A stretch of DNA of 64,000 nucleotides from Auraticoccus monumenti (GTDB lineage Bacteria; Actinomycetota; Actinomycetes; Propionibacteriales; Propionibacteriaceae): positions 2,790,001 through 2,854,000 of the forward strand of contig NZ_LT629688.1 of NCBI RefSeq assembly GCF_900101785.1, in the 5' to 3' direction. The notes under the pieces are model-generated. The model did not search any database and was not told where the DNA came from. It saw only the letters and a program-made list of their open reading frames with translations. Positions 62,629 to 64,000 of the stretch are shown one piece after another; the stretch's first letter is position 1, and the number at the start of each line of letters is the position of its first letter. Position numbers and translations under genes: made by a program.

Positions 62629-63435
62629 ATGACCCAGAGCCGGGGCAGTCGCCGACGACTGTCAGAGCGCATCGCCGACGACCTCCAGCGGGAGATCGTC
62701 AGCGAGGGCTTCGTCCCGAACCGCCGCCTCGCCACCGAGGTGGAGCTGATGGAGCGCTACTCCGTCAGCCGCACGGTGGTGCGCGAGGCCGCCAAGCTGC
62801 TGGTGCAACGCGGTCTGGTCACCGTGGCGCCCGGGCGCGGCATGGTGGTCGCGGAGTTCGACGGCGCCCAGATCGCCGAGCAGTTCTCCCTCGTGCTGCT
62901 GGCCAGCGACGGCACCTTCGACCAGCTGCTCGAGCTCCGGCTGGCGCTGGAGGTCCAGATCGCCACCGCGGCCGCCGTGCACCCGTCGGTCGCGGCGCTG
63001 GACCGCCTGGAGGAGGCCGTCGCCACCGGTGAGGCGCTGCTGGGTGGGGAGGAGCCGGTGGACACCGACGCCTACCTCGACGCCGACATGACCTTCCACG
63101 AGGCGCTGGCCGAGGCGAGCGGCAACCCGTTCTTCCAGCTGGTCTGCCGCCCCATCAACACCTTCCTGCGCTCCCACTACCTGCACCGCGAGACCTACCC
63201 CTCCGACCCTGCGCGGACGATGGTCGAGCACCGCGAGATCCTCGAGGCCCTCCGTCGCCGTGACACCTTCGGCGCCCGGCAGGCCACCGAGGAGCACCTG
63301 CTGCGCCTGATGCGCAAGTGGCGCAACGCCACCCACCCCGAGACTCCCCCCAGCATCCGCGACCTCAACTCGCAGAACACCAAGCTGTCCGCCGCCCTGA
63401 CGGTCCCGGACGCACCCACGAACCAGGAGGCCTGA
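62629..63435 (+). CDS. FadR/GntR-family transcriptional regulator
   Basis: A 268-residue GntR-type regulator with an FCD ligand domain. The winged helix is LSERIADDLQREIVSEGF... ELMERYSVSRTVVREAAKLL, with the GntR signature VSRTVVREA. The C-terminal FCD domain has DADMTFHEALAEASGNPFF, with Asp and His residues that bind a metal and a carboxylate ligand, and MVEHREILEALRRRD. Such regulators bind sugar acids and dicarboxylates. It is divergent from the catabolic operon and precedes the transporter by 2 nt, so it likely controls both. ATG 62629 is fixed by the promoter; a longer frame to 62506 would include that promoter. Confidence 0.93.
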   Translation: MTQSRGSRRRLSERIADDLQREIVSEGFVPNRRLATEVELMERYSVSRTVVREAAKLLVQRGLVTVAPGRGMVVAEFDGAQIAEQFSLVLLASDGTFDQLLELRLALEVQIATAAAVHPSVAALDRLEEAVATGEALLGGEEPVDTDAYLDADMTFHEALAEASGNPFFQLVCRPINTFLRSHYLHRETYPSDPARTMVEHREILEALRRRDTFGARQATEEHLLRLMRKWRNATHPETPPSIRDLNSQNTKLSAALTVPDAPTNQEA

Positions 63436-63437
63436 CC

Positions 63438-64000
63438 ATGTCCGACCACACCCTCTCGATCAGCCGGCGCACGTTCGGCCTGTCCGCGCTCGGTCTGTCC
63501 CTCGCCGCCGCCACCGGGTGCGGTGCGGAGTCCGGCGGCGGGGCCGGAGGTGGCGAGGGCGGTGGCACGGCCGCCTACTGCAACAAGGGGATGAACTACT
63601 TCTTCTTCGTGGTGCAGAACGAGGCGGTCAAGCGCAAGAGCGAGGAGCTCGGCTTCTCCTACCGCACCACCGACGCCAACTTCGACTCCAGCGCGCAGTT
63701 CGACGACTGGAACTCCCTGCTCATCTCCCAGCCGGCCTTCCTGATCTCGGACCCGATCGACTCCGAGGGCCTGGCCTCGCTGGCCACCAAGTCCAAGAGC
63801 CAGAACGTGCCGGTCGGGATCATCGACACGCCGCTGACCCAGGGCACGGTCGACTTCACCATCGCCTTCGACAACCAGCGCGGCGGCGAGATGGCGGCGG
63901 AGAAGATCGTGGAGCTGCTGGTGGAGAAGTACGGCTCGGAGAAGGGCAAGGTCCTCAACTGCTACGGCGCCCTCTCCTCCTCGGCCTGGCGGGCCCGCAA
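63438..64000 (+). CDS. Sugar ABC transporter substrate-binding lipoprotein, 3' end outside window
   Basis: The first 187 codons of a periplasmic-binding-protein-like lipoprotein. A twin-arginine-like SRRTFG near residue 9 and a lipobox ending ATGC (Cys28) begin it, followed by a Gly/Glu-rich linker. The binding domain starts NYFFFVVQNEAVKRKSEELG and has PAFLISDPIDSEGLASLATK and VGIIDTPL, as in the ribose/xylose type I binding proteins. It would deliver the sugar or sugar acid degraded by the divergent operon. ATG 63438 has AGGAGG 8 nt upstream. Permease and ATPase genes should follow outside the window. Confidence 0.9.
   Translation, partial: MSDHTLSISRRTFGLSALGLSLAAATGCGAESGGGAGGGEGGGTAAYCNKGMNYFFFVVQNEAVKRKSEELGFSYRTTDANFDSSAQFDDWNSLLISQPAFLISDPIDSEGLASLATKSKSQNVPVGIIDTPLTQGTVDFTIAFDNQRGGEMAAEKIVELLVEKYGSEKGKVLNCYGALSSSAWRAR

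Overview
The window is very GC-rich, with almost every third codon position G or C, and is densely packed with genes. Many neighbouring genes share 4-bp ATGA or GTGA stop/start overlaps. The gene set (PknG with GlnX/GlnH partners, AdnAB next to NudC, a CGYC mycoredoxin, MoeZ, a DUF3107 protein, several leaderless-type promoters) points to a chromosomal segment of a high-GC actinobacterium, possibly of the Propionibacteriales. The lineage is an inference from gene content only. I see no rRNA, tRNA, CRISPR array or intact insertion sequence.

Layout. 1-2.7 kb is an accessory stretch with less biased codon use: a YobI/KAP-type membrane P-loop NTPase that runs off the left edge, a serine recombinase broken by one in-frame TAG, and a 17-nt palindrome at the edge. 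2.75-8.65 kb carries housekeeping genes on the minus strand (YjbR-like protein, Gfo/Idh/MocA and luciferase-like oxidoreductases, DEAD-box RNA helicase, ferritin-like protein, DUF3107 protein). 8.75-21.9 kb is a ten-gene minus-strand signalling operon: TelA, an unknown protein, a CbxX-type AAA+ ATPase, GlnX, GlnH, an unknown helical protein, PknG, a PP2C phosphatase, a vWA protein and an FHA protein. 21.9-26.1 kb has a TetR regulator, a two-domain VOC protein, MoeZ, a cold-shock protein, an alkyltransferase-like protein and an S51-type peptidase. 26.1-33.6 kb holds adnA-adnB followed by nudC. 33.8-39.3 kb holds an ABC exporter with its two-component system, then an HTH/DUF3887 protein with a CPBP protease. 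39.4-48.4 kb is recC-recB-recD. 48.4-50.2 kb has a mycoredoxin and a secreted glycerophosphodiesterase with a carbohydrate-binding domain. 50.4-62.5 kb is a twelve-gene sugar/sugar-acid catabolic operon, divergent from a FadR-type regulator and the start of a sugar ABC transporter that runs off the right edge.

How the genes work together. The signalling operon would couple sensing of a small amino acid (GlnH/GlnX) to a kinase/phosphatase pair (PknG/PP2C) with phosphopeptide recognition (FHA), metal-dependent scaffolding (vWA), an AAA+ remodeller and TelA. It looks like a merger of the known PknG-GlnX-GlnH pathway with Ter/Tel-type stress modules and is the best candidate here for an incompletely described system. 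The catabolic operon combines two FGGY kinases, two 2-hydroxyacid dehydrogenases, an aldehyde dehydrogenase, an FAH-type dehydratase/hydrolase, a KDPG-type aldolase, RpiA, a cupin phosphoglucose isomerase, a HAD phosphatase, a shikimate-dehydrogenase-like enzyme and a phosphotriesterase-like hydrolase. Its substrate cannot be fixed from sequence. Two complete end-resection machines, AdnAB and RecBCD, lie within about 22 kb of each other.
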